The notes beneath the pieces are model-generated. The model had not been told where the DNA came from and ran no database searches. It saw only the letters and a list, made by a program, of their open reading frames with translations. The translations under genes were made by a program, and so were the position numbers. A DNA stretch of 64,000 nucleotides from Cyprinodon diabolis (Eukaryota; Chordata; Actinopteri; Cyprinodontiformes; Cyprinodontidae), in assembly GCA_030533445.1 (NCBI GenBank), contig CM060078.1, positions 28,134,091 to 28,198,090 on the forward strand. The letters are read 5' to 3'. Positions 37,830 through 48,689 of the stretch are shown piece by piece; position 1 is the stretch's first letter, and every line of letters begins with the position of its first letter.

Positions 37830-39431
37830 CACTATTTATATATCCAAATATCCCCTTTTAATCTTTCAAAATATTGTGAGAATTTTTGTGCATGACCAAA
37901 TATTTTTTACTATGGTGTAATGTGCCTCTAATGCCGTTTGCTTTCACATAAACGTATAAAATCAAAATCCATCCTCTGGTATAGAAACTTTGATTTATTT
38001 TCATAACAATACACATTTTAAATATTTAATATATTCTAAACATCTTTAAACATACATTTTGAAACATTGAGATATCTTTGCTTCTCTTAAACTCAGGGTG
38101 TAGTCTTTAGGTAGTTTCGGTTTTAGACTTCCAAATAAGGAAACATAAATTCCTTGTAAAAAAGTTTAAAAGGTAGGCCAAACATTAACTATTTTATTCA
38201 CAGTTGAATTGCAAATTACTCTGTTAACATGACAAATTACAGTACATCATGTAACAATTGAGCAAATTGGGGCATGAAGTTCATCTTGTGACCACATGGG
38301 GCTGCTGTTGCTCAGAGAAACAAATTAAAGTAAAAAAGTTTAAAAGCTTTCAATGACAATTTCATACACATTATCCTATAATTTACTATAATCATATATG
38401 TGTAATTAAGACTTAAACTCCTAGAATATACAGAAAACAAAAAATACAACATTTTGGCAGTGCATTGAATCTGGAGCAAAATTAAAATACATGTTTTAAA
38501 AGCTTGAAGCTTACCATTTCAGTTTTTACTCCCTTTCATTAAACAAACTTGTGCTACATCTAATAAAATGATGGTCTAATATAAAAAAAACACAATATGA
38601 GTTAAAAACTGTCCTTCATTTAAAGATAATTTTTTTTTAAATCAGTCCAGCTCACGATTACATCCTTAAATAAATTCGAGCCGAACTACCCGCCTTAAGA
38701 AACAACCTCTGAGTCCACTTTCATTATTTTGGCACATTACCTTTTTTGTAAAGGACTTACAGTTTTGAATGATAGTGAGAGAAAAGTGGAGACAGAGGAA
38801 CATCACAGACATTTCAGTTTTTCTTTTGTGCCGGTCTAAAAGCAGGTTTGGTTTATAAAACAATATCTAACTTTGGAACATTTTAAACCAGTTACAATAT
38901 ATTGAAGTTTGTGACTTCAAACATCAGATGCACAGGTCATATTAAAAAGGGTAAAAAAAAAAAACTTTCGAAATATAACAAGCGCATCTAAAAATGATAT
39001 ATAAAAAAAATTATAATAAAAATTTAACAAAATTAGAAAATTGATATTTTAACAAAATAAATTAAAATGATACCATCATTGAAAAAGCTCAAGTTTTCCC
39101 CCTCCCCCACTCTTTTTTTCTAAAAGTGCTAGTGAGATAAGACATTTAATGCCTTTAGAAGTACAAAGACAAAAAACATAATTAGAACTTTACAAAGTAA
39201 ACAAAAGCTTTACCAATAATTTTCCATAAAAATAATTTCTTCTTTATCGTTGATCCATGCAGAGACAAACCGACTGCTGGCTGCAATAGATCTTTGGATC
39301 ACAGTAGGTTTATAAACCACGAGCTTTCAAGACATTCTTGAAAACTGATTTGATCATTTCAAAGAATGAAGGTCCTGAGTTCAATTTGTTTCTTTGAAAA
39401 CTTTCAGTGATGCTCGATTTTTGCGTCCGTA
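37830..39431 (-). other. bcl2l14 3' flank, probable 3' UTR then AT-rich DNA
   Basis: Immediately downstream of the bcl2l14 stop. AT-rich, no coding signal. The minus strand carries AATAAA-type hexamers near 38193 and 37992 that could end the transcript. Which is used cannot be decided from sequence. Confidence 0.35.
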
Positions 39432-39467
39432 TCAGTCCACTTCCTCATCATTCTGAAAAATCGCCTC
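39432..39467 (-). CDS. bcl2l14: bcl2l14 last coding exon
   Basis: Acceptor ctctcacag; encodes EAIFQNDEEVD then TGA. It matches the human C-terminus EKILGISHEEVD in length and ending. Confidence 0.9.
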   Translation of the reverse strand, partial: EAIFQNDEEVD

Positions 39468-42403
39468 CTGTGAGAGAAAAAGGGGAACATTTTAAATACG
39501 TTTTAGAGCGAAGAGCTGGTTATTAAAAGCAAGAAGTGGGGGTGTACGTACGTATCCGCCCTGCTGCTGAGCCCATGATGAATAATATTCCTGCAGATAC
39601 CGGGCTCCGTGTTCAAATAACCGGCTTCTGGGCAGCGCCTCCACAGAGGAAAGACGACTTGTTATCTGATGAAGGAGAAACCATTAATATGAGGTAAAAA
39701 AAACAGCCAATATATTGTAGCACAAATCTGTTAATACTACAGCAAAAAGATGCTCTTACCTCCAAGGTGGCGGCGACCTGGGTTTTGTTTCCTGCTTGGG
39801 GTCCCAGGGCGTCAGAGTGTGAGTTCCTGAATCCGATTCTTACAAAGAATGTGTTGAGAAGCTTAGAGAAGAAGTTGTAGTTCAAGAAAAGTTCTCTAGC
39901 TATGTGTAATTCATCAAACTGTGGAGGGAGCCAAACAAACTCTGGTTAGTTTTATACAAAAACAATCCAATCCCTATTTCCTTTCTTAAAAAAGTAATTT
40001 CAGGTGGAAAAAAAAAAAAAAAAGTTCTTCCAAGTTTCATAACAAGCTGTTAAAAAAAAGCAAACTGTTTGAACTCTGGACCTGTCTGTGTTTTATTATT
40101 CACTTCTACAGCAAACCCCATTGCATCATATAAGCAGTTTAAAAGGAAAGACAGGTTATCCTATCACAGCAAGCTCCATTCATTTAGGTTCATACCTTTT
40201 TGTTTAAGTCGTCTCCCTTGCACCTCAGCAGGAGACCGATAGTCTTCTCCAAATCATCTAAAAAGAGGAAACGATTGTTTAAATGACAAAATAATGTTTT
40301 AAGCCACAAACTAAAGTGAAACTAGTAAGAGTTTTAGTAAGGCAAGTTCACACCGAATAGCTCAATGTAGATGGTGGGGCAAAGCTGAGCAAGTTGAAGG
40401 TGGTGAACTTAGCAAGGCAAATGACAATTTTTTGCAACGTTTTAAAACTTTTTACATTCGCATCACAAAATCAAATCAGGGACTATCAATTGCTTTCAGC
40501 GGCCAGAGGAATTTCAAGGCGAGTAAAACAGCGGATAGTTTTGCAGTTTTCTCATATGGTGTGAAAGCACCTTTAGAGAGCGCATCCTCTGGACAGTCCG
40601 CCTCCAGTTCTGAGGGGGGTTCGGTTAACTCAAGTTCGTCGGCGAGCCCGATCACACGGGACGCCACCTCCCCTAGCTCATCCTCATCTTTGGACGAATC
40701 TGAAAGAAAGAGAGAAATATGACTAAATAAAGCTGGGGGTAAGACTGCAAACAAAGAGCATGGGCTGAAGGAGGCATGGAGAACATCCCCTGCAGATCAA
40801 GTAAGTCTGGTTTCAAAGCCTTGATGGTTTCCAGTGCGGAAAAACGCTCCATCTATTTATTACCAACAGTCACCAAAGTTCAACAGTTTATTTACATTCT
40901 TGTAATTTGGGAGGCATGTGTGCTAATAAAGAGAAATTAGTTCAACTAAATCTGTTTGTTTTTGCTGATCACAGTAGTTTCAGTATATCTAGACTAATGT
41001 GACAAATTATTAGATTTAAATTGAAGTATAAGTCAAAGAAATGTCTTTTAATTTGGTAAAAGTAACTAATCTAACAGCATAACCTCTCACATCTATGGCG
41101 GCCTTTAAAATGACTAGAAAGACTTTCCTTATACGGCAGCATCAAAATCTTACATTAAAAATAGTCATTTTTTAACTCCAACATGATTGGATATGGGAAA
41201 AATAAATCATTTACACAAAAAAAAAAAAAATGGCGCATTATCCCTTTGGAGGAGTTTATGACACCATTCATGCCAAGGTTCTCTACAGGCCCACAGTATC
41301 ACTAATCCTTACTGTACTTCACAGTGGGCACTAGGGGATTTTCCTCATTGTTTCGTACCAAAACCTTATGTTTATTGCATTAACTAAAGCACTTAGTCCC
41401 AGAAGAGTTTAGACACCCCTACAAATCATTTTCCCTCCGCTTCACAATCATACACTACTTTTAGTCTGTCATCAAATCTCAGTGCTGAAATAGTTGAAAT
41501 ACTATTGCAAAAAAAAAAAAAAAGCATCACACTTTTTAATAGAAAACTGTAAAAGTCTGTGATTTTAAAGAAAAAACATATTTTTCTGTATTTTTGTTTA
41601 ACTGAACATGTTTCAGTAGCATTTATAACAATTCTGTTAGTAGATTTACATAATTCTTCTCGCAATAAGAGTTACTGTGTTTGATATATCTGTTTATTAA
41701 TGTTTGTAAATTCAAAAATAATTTAGTAGGGCAGGTTAGCCTTTAAAGCCGTTTAACTCAGCATTAGAAGACCTAAAATTAAACCAACTTTAATAAGCTC
41801 TAATTAAGCATGATTTTCCTGCCTTTATAAAAAAAACAATTTCCAGCAGCTTTGGGACATGTTTGGTTCTGGATTGAACAAAAACATCCCTTTCTATCTG
41901 GAAGAGCACACAAGCTTCTGTAACAACTGAATGTTATTTATTGAACATGGGGTGGTACCGTGATCACCATCCAGAGTGAAAGCCATAGGAAAACATCGCA
42001 GGGTGGGATCGTCTTGTGTCTCGTCTGATGTTGGTGTTGCTGGTGTTGGTGTCGTTTCCATATCATCAGTCTGAGGCCTAACACACTTCAGGATAGGTTT
42101 CAAATGCCTCCATATTGTTTTTTTCTTCCTCTTTTTCTTCCCCTCCTCTTTCTCAGTCTTTTCTGTCGTCTGACCTGGTGTGGGGTCTGCATCATTGCTA
42201 AGGACTGTTAAAGCCTTGCCATTTTCCTTCTGTGGGTCAACCTTCTTCGGCCTTCTCCTCTGAGCGTAGGCCCTCATCAGCTTGAACTCCACTGTGTCCT
42301 CTATGTTCTCTACATAAGAGTTCAGCTTAGAGTCCATGTGTGTGTTAACTTCCATCCCATTGGCTGGTTTGGGGACATGGTTTTCAACCTGTCCATCCTC
42401 CAT
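39432..42403 (-). CDS. bcl2l14: bcl2l14 (Bcl-G), complete coding region in six coding exons
   Basis: Apoptosis-related Bcl-2 family member. Coding exons: 41968 (or 41959)-42403, 40571-40699, 40196-40257, 39760-39918, 39552-39665, 39432-39467. All have GT-AG borders and compatible phases, giving 311 or 314 residues (human about 327). Near the N-terminus, IEDTVEFKLMRAYAQRR aligns with the conserved human segment around NTIEFKILAYYTRHH. A Lys-rich stretch (GKKKRKKKTIWRHLKP) follows. The third coding exon carries a BH3-like motif, IGLLLRCKGDDLNKK. The next begins FDELHIARELFLNYNFF, and the fifth holds the BH2-like segment YLQEYYSSWAQQQGGY. The protein ends NDEEVD, like human HEEVD. No C-terminal membrane anchor is seen. 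It lies between rassf5 and the diacylglycerol kinase gene on the same strand. The name is secure; whether fish Bcl-G promotes death is not shown by sequence. Confidence 0.93.
39552..39665 (-). CDS. bcl2l14: bcl2l14 exon 6 (BH2-like)
   Basis: 114 nt, phase 0 at both ends; acceptor ttcatcag, donor gtacgt. Encodes 38 residues including HGARYLQEYYSSWAQQQGGY, which matches the human segment FGTKYLKENFSPWIQQHGGW. Confidence 0.92.
39760..39918 (-). CDS. bcl2l14: bcl2l14 exon 5
   Basis: 159 nt, phase 0 at both ends; acceptor ctccacag, donor gtaaga. Encodes 53 residues from FDELHIAREL to QVAATLE, spanning the helix after BH3 and the BH1-like region (FFSKLLNTFFVRIGF). Confidence 0.9.
40196..40257 (-). 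CDS. bcl2l14: bcl2l14 exon 4 (BH3)
   Basis: 62 nt; acceptor ctttttag, donor gtatga. Encodes DLEKTIGLLLRCKGDDLNKK, with the BH3 pattern of hydrophobics followed by Gly-Asp; the human equivalent is LLKYSGDQLE. Confidence 0.88.
40340..40577. mobile_element. Probable hAT-type MITE in bcl2l14 intron
   Basis: Left end aaggcaagttcacaccgaat; right-end complement taaaggtgctttcacaccat. These share the ttcacacc core typical of a hAT MITE family. The right end reaches into the exon 3 border, so the exon's GT donor falls in the terminal repeat. Target duplications not recognisable. Confidence 0.5.
40571..40699 (-). CDS. bcl2l14: bcl2l14 exon 3
   Basis: 129 nt; acceptor tttcttt-cag and donor gtgctt. Encodes an acidic segment (SSKDEDELGEV) and ASRVIGLADEL, which corresponds to the human ANRVAEIV stretch. 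The donor lies in DNA that looks like the end of a hAT-type miniature element (see 40340-40577). Confidence 0.85.
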
Positions 42404-42418
42404 CCTTATTTTTTTTCT
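41968..42418 (-). CDS. bcl2l14: bcl2l14 exon 2 (first coding exon)
   Basis: The acceptor tttgcag ends at 42419. Fifteen untranslated bases precede the ATG at 42403 (MEDGQVENHV). The first in-frame ATG of the open frame, at 42445, lies in the intron, so the internal one is the start. Two donors fit the phase: gtgatc after 41968 (145 codons) and gtacca after 41959 (148 codons). The exon encodes the VEFKLM segment, a Thr/Pro-rich stretch and a basic KKKRKKK patch that could be a nuclear signal. Confidence 0.85.
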
Positions 42419-43449
42419 CTGCAAATACAAGAAACGGTTGATCACGTATACAAAGTATGATGCCGGGAATAAGTAAATGGTTTTGTATGGAAAAAAAAAA
42501 AAACAACTTGTAGAGGCCCTTCAAAAAAGGAAGGAGAACTATTTCTAGTTGTAGATGTGAAGATTTCTTCACTAACCAGATATTTTAGTCATAATATACA
42601 GGGAAGAACCTTTCCTCCAATTAAATGTTCATCTTCCAACATGCATGTTTCAACTTGTTTATTTAAGATGCTAAACAAGTTTTCCCTTTGCTTACCAATT
42701 AAAAGAACAAAATACATTCTTCATGACTCATAAAATCAAAGAAAACTATGATAAGAAAAGAACAAAAAATACATTTATATGTCCTTCTAAACTATTTTTT
42801 AAATATTATTACTGATTTATAGTATATTCTCCCCCAGAAATAAGATTTTTGTAAAGCAAACTGTTAAATGTTCAAACTGGAGCAGGCTAAAAAATATATT
42901 TTGAACTCAGTCTAACGTGTTAAAAAAAAAATAAAAACAAATACACTCATTCAAATAAACAAATAACATAATATCTGAACTTTCGTTAGACCCTAAGATA
43001 ATAAAACCCAACAATTTATTTCTTAGTTTTCCAAGAGAAGCTATAAAAAATCTATAATCCATGTTTTAAATCCTGATTGAAATAACCAGGTCTAGGTTTG
43101 AGCAATCAGAACATTTTAGACCATAAACTGCCATTTTAGAAACTACTTATCATTTTTAATCAAACATATTAAAGAGAAACATTAAAAAACTGCTTAAAAG
43201 CCTCTTGTGGTTCGTCAGATACATTTCCGAAAGCTTCCTGACATGTTTACAGAATAGTTTAGGGGCAAAAGAAACTACCCACTAAATTAAATCTGCTTTT
43301 ACCCTCAGAAAGGTTACGTGTTTGTTCAGCTGTCATGTTCCGGTTGTAAAGTTTCATACTTTTACGTAGAAAATAGAACTAAACCATCGAGTTTAAAATG
43401 AATACATTTCTATAAAAGTTTAAAGAAACCAAAAAACAATACTACTTAC

Positions 43450-43515
43450 AGTCTGACAGCTGAAGGAAACCTTCTTGTGGATCTAACAAAGTCCTCTGTT
43501 TGACTTCCGAGTTCG
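43450..43515 (-). other. bcl2l14: bcl2l14 non-coding exon 1 (5' UTR)
   Basis: A strong donor (gtaagtagt) follows 43450 and there is no in-frame ATG, so this is read as a 5' UTR exon spliced to 42418. The left boundary is fixed by the donor. The right boundary, the transcription start, is estimated from the TATA-like run about 30 bp further up. Confidence 0.6.
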
Positions 43516-43605
43516 TACCAACTGTAGCGCGATTACGCTTGATATATATATAATACGGAATAGCGTAACTCTGGGCGTATCCCGCTACGCATATGACGTC
43601 AAATA
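43516..43605 (-). promoter_or_regulatory. bcl2l14 core promoter with TATA-like run and CRE
   Basis: On the minus strand a TATA-like run (tattatatatatatc) lies at about 43537-43552. It is preceded by a perfect palindromic CRE (TGACGTCA) at 43594-43601 and several CpGs in an otherwise AT-rich stretch. CREB/ATF or AP-1 control is an inference from the site. Confidence 0.5.
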
Positions 43606-44199
43606 CGGAAGTAAATCCTACTGTGAATTTTAAAGTAAAAGCAATATTTTACGTTTATGAACTGGAGCCAGGTTGAATTATTATTGCTCTGTTCTAAAAT
43701 ATTTTGTACGTTAATTTTTTTTTTGTGGTTTTTTGTTGGTTATTTTTTTGTCGCTGTCAATTTTTATTTATTTATAAAAAAACATTTTAAACTTTATTTA
43801 AACATACCAACAGTACAAATCTGTGGAAGGCAGAGTCGAGTCAGATTCAAAAAATGGAAGTACAAGGCATTATTGATAAGGAACAAAAAATAAAAGGAAT
43901 GGCTGATAATAATAAAATAATTACTACCATGGTAACAAGGGGATTCATGTTAGGCTTGATGAATTGGTGGACAAACCCATCAGTATTTCAGTCAGGTGTT
44001 CTTATGATTTGATACATTTAAGAGATTCCCAATATAACTTGAATTCAGATTAAAAAACTTTAAAGATTGGGAATGATCTCAACACTCTTGGTTTATGAAT
44101 AAAGAATTTAGCTAAACACAAAATTAGGTTACAACAGAGTTCTATTGTTTCCAAAAGTTACCATTTCTCTAGAAACAGATTCAGTAAGTGAAATTTTTT

Positions 44200-44780
44200 A
44201 ATTTGATCCATGTTGTTAAGCAATTCCAATATGTTTTGGTTTGCTTGCATTCATAGAAAACATGGTCAATTGTTTCTATATCACTTTCACAGAATGAGCA
44301 TTTGTTGTCATCAATATTAAAACGAATTCTTAGTAGTTCTTTTGAGGGGTAAATTGCATTTAAAAATTTAAAGTGAGTTGCTTTAGCTTTCGGTTTTATG
44401 GGGAGTTTTAGATAAAGAGTTCTCAGTGTTTTTATTTATTTTTTTCTCAAATTTGCAAAGAATGTTATTTTTATTTATTTTCCCAGGGAATAAAGTATTG
44501 TTTAGACTGGTTACTGAATTTAGGTCAGTGATGGATGTTCCATTAATAGATAAATTGGGTATTTCTGGGGTCATTGGATAATATGTTATATTTTTAATCT
44601 GATTAATAAATTGTTTTGGTAAGGCATTAATAATCTGGTAAATTCAGCTTTTGGAGGGAAGAATTGATATTTTGCACAAAATTATTCGTAATTTAACATG
44701 CAAACATTAGTATCCATCCTATAATAGCCTAAATTATTTTTCTCCATCCACTCTTTGTAAAATAAGGATTTATTGTGATG
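44200..44780 (-). mobile_element. L1-type LINE fragment, ORF2 C-terminus
   Basis: The minus strand encodes KATHFKFLNAIYPSKELLRI, followed by RFNIDDNKCSFCESDIETID and HVFYECKQTKTYW: the Cys/His cluster near the C-terminus of L1-clade ORF2. Upstream in the same direction (44383-44574) is an Asn-rich frame from the same protein, in a shifted frame. No endonuclease or polymerase core remains. Confidence 0.75.
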
Positions 44781-44799
44781 AATCTATTATTCCATATGA

Positions 44800-46669
44800 T
44801 AGAGGAGTGTGGGGAGTAGTTATGAACATATATCATTTTCTAGTATAGTAACACTTGTTTATGGAACACTGGTAGTTTAATGGGCAATTTATGGATATCG
44901 AACTCAGCTAGGAGTACAAGTTTGATACCACCTATTACATATAATTAGGAATGTCACTGTGAATGTTCTTGACTTTAGTGTAATGTCAAATATTGTTTAT
45001 GCATTTAGAAGAAGTAAATTTCTAAAATTACAGTTAAAACATGAACGTATAAAATTTCTTTTTCAACAAATATTTACCTATTTTTAAATATACAGATGTT
45101 TTAAATATATATTTATACCGAAACTTTTGAAATAAACTGAAAGTGAAAGTGACAAAACAAAAGAAGAGACCACAGTTAGTCACAGGATCAGTGCCGTGGC
45201 AACAAAACAGATCCTCTGTTAACATAAATACAAACATACATGTAAATCATCAAGAATGTTATTCTAATAATCCCTCCAAAAAAAACAAAAAAACAATAAT
45301 AATAATAATAATAAAAATCTATATATATTTTTTCAGGGTTTAATGGCTTCTACCTAAAATAGCTCTAAAAGTGATCAGATTTTTGAGAACAAAAATACTC
45401 TTAAATAAATCCAACATATTTCCTGTCAGGTTTAGAAAAAGAGATATGCCAGACCATCACTGAACTTAAATATCGTTTAGACAAATATGTTGTTGATATG
45501 CTGAAAAAAGAAATAAATCATCCCATGTTTATCTTTCTTTTAGACAACAAAGTTTCAGAAGACTGAAGACACAAGACTTACTCAAACCTAGATTGTTGAA
45601 AATATGCTCCTTAACAAACACTAGTTTCATCTAAATACAATTAACCCAAACAGAAAGGACTAATCTTGATGTGTGAAAACGTCTGAATTCATATAAAGTA
45701 ACAAAACATATAAAAGAGAAAATCTGAACTGAAGTAATTTGTCAACCTTATTAATGTGAACATGAGTGTGATTTAATTTAAAATGTTGGTGTTACAGGGT
45801 AATGATTGGCACAAACTAAGTATATCATTTCTATCTAGGGTGCAATAGAGAAATACTAAAGCTGAAATAGTCTTGTTCCCTTTTCCTATAAAATTAGGAA
45901 GTCAGTTTGAGTATAAAGTGTAGATCAAATACAAACTACAATTAAAAAACAAAAGAAATGTTTCCTTAATCTTAACCAAAAACAAAACAAAAAACTGGAG
46001 TGTTTATGTGGGTTATGTGAATCAATTTGAACAGCACACAAGTACAACTGAAACATGAGAACTTGTGTGAGACGGTAAAATGGGAGTTTTCTTTTTGAAT
46101 CACAGGATGACTAAGAGGCAGGTGGCAGAATAGTATTTTTAAAAATCATACGAGCCAAAACCCATTTCTTTGGCTACATTTCAACATGCTATATAATAAA
46201 CAAAACTTACTGAGTGGGGGTGACTCTGACTTAAAGGCGTTTTTTTTTTAACCCTTTATCTTAATTTTGTTTTTAAAAAATCAAAAACTAAACCATGGTA
46301 AACCATGTTTCTCTGTGCACTTTTTTTTTTTTTTTTACCATGACATTGCATATAATTAAATATCAACTAATGGCAACATCATGAGCTCCTCATATGCCGA
46401 AACTTAAGATTGAGTCACAAGCATCCTTTTTTTTCAAACCCACAACTTCTTCGTTTTTGATGTAAAGAAAAGCTTATCTATATATGTTTTGTGTCTATGT
46501 GGGACCTAAAGTTGCAAAGAAAAAAGGGGAGTCTAATACCGGTAATGAACCAGGAAACATTGATAACAGGTCCAGAAACCAAAGATAAATGCTGAGGCGA
46601 CAGGAAAACCAGCAGGCTTAAGAAACAGCTTTTCTTAAAACAAGGCTTGTTCTCTGAAAACGATCTACA
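44800..46669. other. AT-rich non-coding between LINE fragments
   Basis: No coding or repeat feature recognised except homopolymers and a short (aat)n near 45290-45312. It lies upstream of bcl2l14, between it and the kinase gene. Confidence 0.35.
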
Positions 46670-47880
46670 TTAATTAGCCCGATTAGAGTTAATGATGATT
46701 ATGGTTGTAACGTTTATGGGTCAGCATCTGAGACAGAGCTTAAAAAACTAGATATCATCTTACATCAGGCTTTGTGAATAATTACAGGAGCAATTAGAAC
46801 AACTCAAATCTCTGCTCTACATTTAGAGGTTGGTGAAAAATGCCGTTTGCCTTGAGAAGATTTCAGCTTTTATTCAACCACTGGGTCAAAATAATAGATT
46901 TACAGCCCAGCCTGAGAAGGAAGAAGCAGATAAATCATTTGGTTGGTCAGTTTGACAAATGTTGCCTTAGAGTTAAATCATCTAAATATCAATCCAACTG
47001 TGCCTTTAGCAATATAACCAACATGGATTTTACCCAATGCAGTTGAAGATTTAAATATAATAAAAATAATATTCAATAACTATAAAAGAGTATATAGAAT
47101 AATTCATTCAGATGTGTCCCAGAGTTCATCTGGTGAAACACCTAGCAGTCCCAGAATTCAAAATCAGTATAGGGATGAAAGCTAAATAAAGGCTTATCTA
47201 TATATACGGCAGAGGAGATTAGACTATTAAGAATCGTGATTTGCTCAGATTCAAAGTCATCATTATCAGCCTACAAAGAAATGATTCAGAAAGTCGTCCT
47301 GATATACTGTTAGAGATTCAGCAAAAACTTTATCGCATTCAGATGATGGGATCTTTGGGTTCCTGCGCATATCAGGCTAAAGGGAAATTAAATGGCTGAT
47401 AAAAAGGCGAAAGAGTCTGCAAACCGGAATGAGAATGAGATTGGTAAACTGGAGATTAAGAGCATTATCGAAAATTATCAAAAAGAAAAATAAACCGAAA
47501 AAGCAACAATTGTTGGAACATTATATTAAAGGAAGATCGCTTTATAGAATACTAAAAATAAACTTGGAGAAAATAGAAGAAGTATTTGAAGGAACAGAAC
47601 TCAGGAAAGGATAATAACTAGATTAATGTTGGGGCACACAGGACTTAACCCAACATTACCTATAATGGGAAAACATGGAAGATGTGAATTCTGTGGGGAA
47701 AGTGAGAAAAAAAAACATGTAATGCAAAACTCTAGGAAATATAAAAGGCAAAGAATAGAATTTTTACGGAGTCTTGAAAAGGAAAAAACAAAACAATTTA
47801 ACATTATAACAGTGGTAGGTGGTGAAGGCCTTCAAGGTCTTCAGTGCTGGCCTAAAATCGATCAGGAACACTAACCTACG
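46670..47880 (+). mobile_element. I-clade (Nimbus-like) LINE, ORF2 C-terminus with RNase H
   Basis: Broken frames encode a post-polymerase segment (RIRVNDDYGCNVYGSASETE, ISALHLEVGEMPFALRRFQL), an RNase H region (LLRIVICSDSKSSLSAYKE and WVPAHIRLKGN, with ADKKAKE), and a C-terminal Cys/His motif (LMLGHTGLNPTLPIMGKHGR then CEFCGESEKKKHVM). This order, with RNase H after RT, is specific to I-group LINEs. Stops interrupt several places. No full polymerase. Confidence 0.82.
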
Positions 47881-47997
47881 TACGCACGCAACATAAACTT
47901 TAATTATCTTCCTTCCAACTCTATTATTTTTTCCCAAACAATCAATTCTCTTAAATTTACAACATCCATTAAAAATAAAGAAGAAAAAATAGGAAGC

Positions 47998-48395
47998 CTG
48001 AATCCCAAACTGCCCCCTAACCACCACCCCTTAACTATCAAGTGTCACTCAGAATAAAGTCACACTCACAGCTGTGGAAGGCGCCTGGATTGTGCATTGG
48101 AGGTATAAACGTAAATGAGACAGCGGCCCAATCCCAAACCACCGTCTAAACACTAACCCTGAACACTAACCCTCCGTCTTCACGGTCCCACGGAGGGTCC
48201 GCCACGTTAAGTGCCATCCCAAACCGTGTAGAGGGCAGGTAGCTTTCCCTTCCCATTGGAGGAAAGAAGCCGTCCCATTCATATTTATACCTCCCACATA
48301 CAATCTAGGCTCCTTCCACAGCTGTCAGTGTGACTTTATTGCGAGCACCACTTGATAGTTAAGGGTTAGTGGTTAGAGTGAGGTGTGGGATTCAG
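47998..48395. mobile_element. MITE with 85-bp terminal inverted repeats
   Basis: Arms at 47998-48085 and 48310-48395 are inverted copies at roughly 85% identity (ctgaatccca, cttaactatcaagtg, aataaagtcacact, acagctgtggaagg). The 220-bp centre has repeated cccaaac and taaccct words. No ORF. It is inserted between two I-clade LINE fragments. Confidence 0.75.
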
Positions 48396-48689
48396 CCAGC
48401 CTCTTCCTTCCAACGGAAAGGGAAAGCAGTGGTTACTATGGCAACATAGTGTTGCTGCATATGCAAGGCTTTAGCTCTGTGGTCCAGGTAAACATAACTT
48501 TAAAAATTAGCCCGTTTCTTGAAAATACATGTGTGCAGTCAAATCAAACTATTTTAAAGAGGACTTTCCCTTTATTGATTAATGAAGTCATTTAAAAAAA
48601 AATTAATCTGTCAGTGTGATGAAGATGCAGTAAACCAGCGGAATTACATTTAAATGCACATGTTTACTCCGCTATAAGGTCGCTGTTAC

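Noticed and set aside
40432..40722. Plus-strand Ser-rich 96-residue frame
   Set aside because: Antisense to bcl2l14 exon 3 and the adjacent MITE.
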